Shown here piece after piece: positions 63,601 to 64,000 of a stretch of DNA of 64,000 nucleotides (the first letter of the stretch is position 1; every line of letters begins with the position of its first letter). The notes beneath the pieces are model-generated. The model worked only from the letters and a program-made list of their open reading frames with translations. It did not search any database and was not told the origin of the DNA. A program made the position numbers and the translations under genes. This DNA comes from Lates calcarifer (lineage: Eukaryota > Chordata > Actinopteri > Centropomidae), in NCBI RefSeq assembly GCF_001640805.2, contig NC_066843.1, positions 6,215,688 to 6,279,687 on the forward strand, written 5' to 3'.

Positions 63601-64000
63601 GGCACAGCAGCAGAACTACATGCATGCAATAGTGCTCAGTTTATAAGCACTCCATTCAAAGAGCAGAAATATGAAATCAAAGTTTTAATTGGATTTTTGT
63701 TTTCTTTTCCACTTAATTAACTTGTCATGGGACAGGTGGGGAGCTGCTATCTTGTGGGAATCACGGGGCTGATCTGCTTGCTGGTGGATGGAAAAATGAG
63801 AAAATACAACTGGGAATGAAGACTGGGCAGAAGACAGATGGTACAAAGGCTAATTGCATGACATCTTACTTGATGTAACTGTTTGTCGTATTGACAGAAG
63901 ATTTTGCATTATCTGTATTCCAACTCAGGCAAAATGTTGAAGCAACAGGTTTGGAAAAGCAAAAAACAAACCACCTTTTATTACCCCACAAATGTATATT

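Larger units (their letters stand above)
58956..64000. other. Gene-free DNA downstream of mrm2
   Basis: About 5 kb without a recognisable exon on either strand. In human the next gene on this side is MAD1L1, on the far side of MRM2; no MAD1L1-like coiled-coil exon is visible here. Contents: a hAT-like fragment (59072-59320), AT/CA microsatellites and a hairpin (60535-60693) and a short TTG run (62858-62872). The sequence at about 59880-60420 and 60840-61660 is non-repetitive and of mixed composition; I cannot tell whether it is conserved. Confidence 0.6.

Overview
The window is vertebrate nuclear DNA, almost certainly from a percomorph (spiny-rayed) teleost fish. It holds five intron-containing genes with consensus splice sites. 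Their order matches part of human 7p22.3, but the introns are short. Several interspersed repeat families are ones I recognise from percomorph introns. There is no bacterial, viral or organellar gene, no CRISPR array and no tRNA or rRNA gene. All five coding sequences could be assembled exon by exon with continuous reading frames, and none looks broken.

Layout. 1-2580: upstream intergenic DNA with one small inverted-repeat element. 2619-10350 (+): lfng, the Notch-modifying lunatic fringe glycosyltransferase (8 exons, 369 aa), with a TATA box, two upstream mini-ORFs and a 1.6 kb 3'UTR carrying a perfect miR-125 seed match. 10356-17297: a gene-free gap with a long inverted-repeat element and a degenerate minisatellite. 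About 17298-41163 (-): ttyh3, tweety family member 3 (14 exons, 524 aa), with a long 3'UTR. 41164-42979: a CpG-rich divergent promoter region shared with the next gene. 43025-about 52475 (+): snx8, sorting nexin 8 (13 coding exons, 516 aa), with an N-terminal EH-like segment, a PX domain, a BAR-type C-terminus and one GC-AG intron. 52417-55670 (-): nudt1, the oxidised-dNTP pyrophosphatase MTH1 (3 coding exons, 156 aa), tail to tail with snx8. 55671-56505: a divergent promoter region. 56506-58955 (+): mrm2, the mitochondrial rRNA 2'-O-methyltransferase (2 exons, 239 aa). 58956-64000: a gene-free end with a hairpin-forming AT/CA microsatellite.

The genes are linked by inherited synteny, not by a shared pathway: Notch-receptor glycosylation (lfng), a membrane protein (ttyh3), endosome-to-Golgi sorting (snx8), nucleotide-pool cleaning (nudt1) and mitoribosome maturation (mrm2). 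I found no new multi-gene system. The points most worth a second look are the miR-125 site in lfng, start-codon-proximal uORFs in lfng, snx8 and mrm2, the GC-AG intron and extra N-terminal domain of snx8, a possible N-extended nudt1 isoform, and several inverted-repeat elements. Gene names are assigned to the family member; I cannot tell which teleost genome-duplication copy (a or b) each one is.
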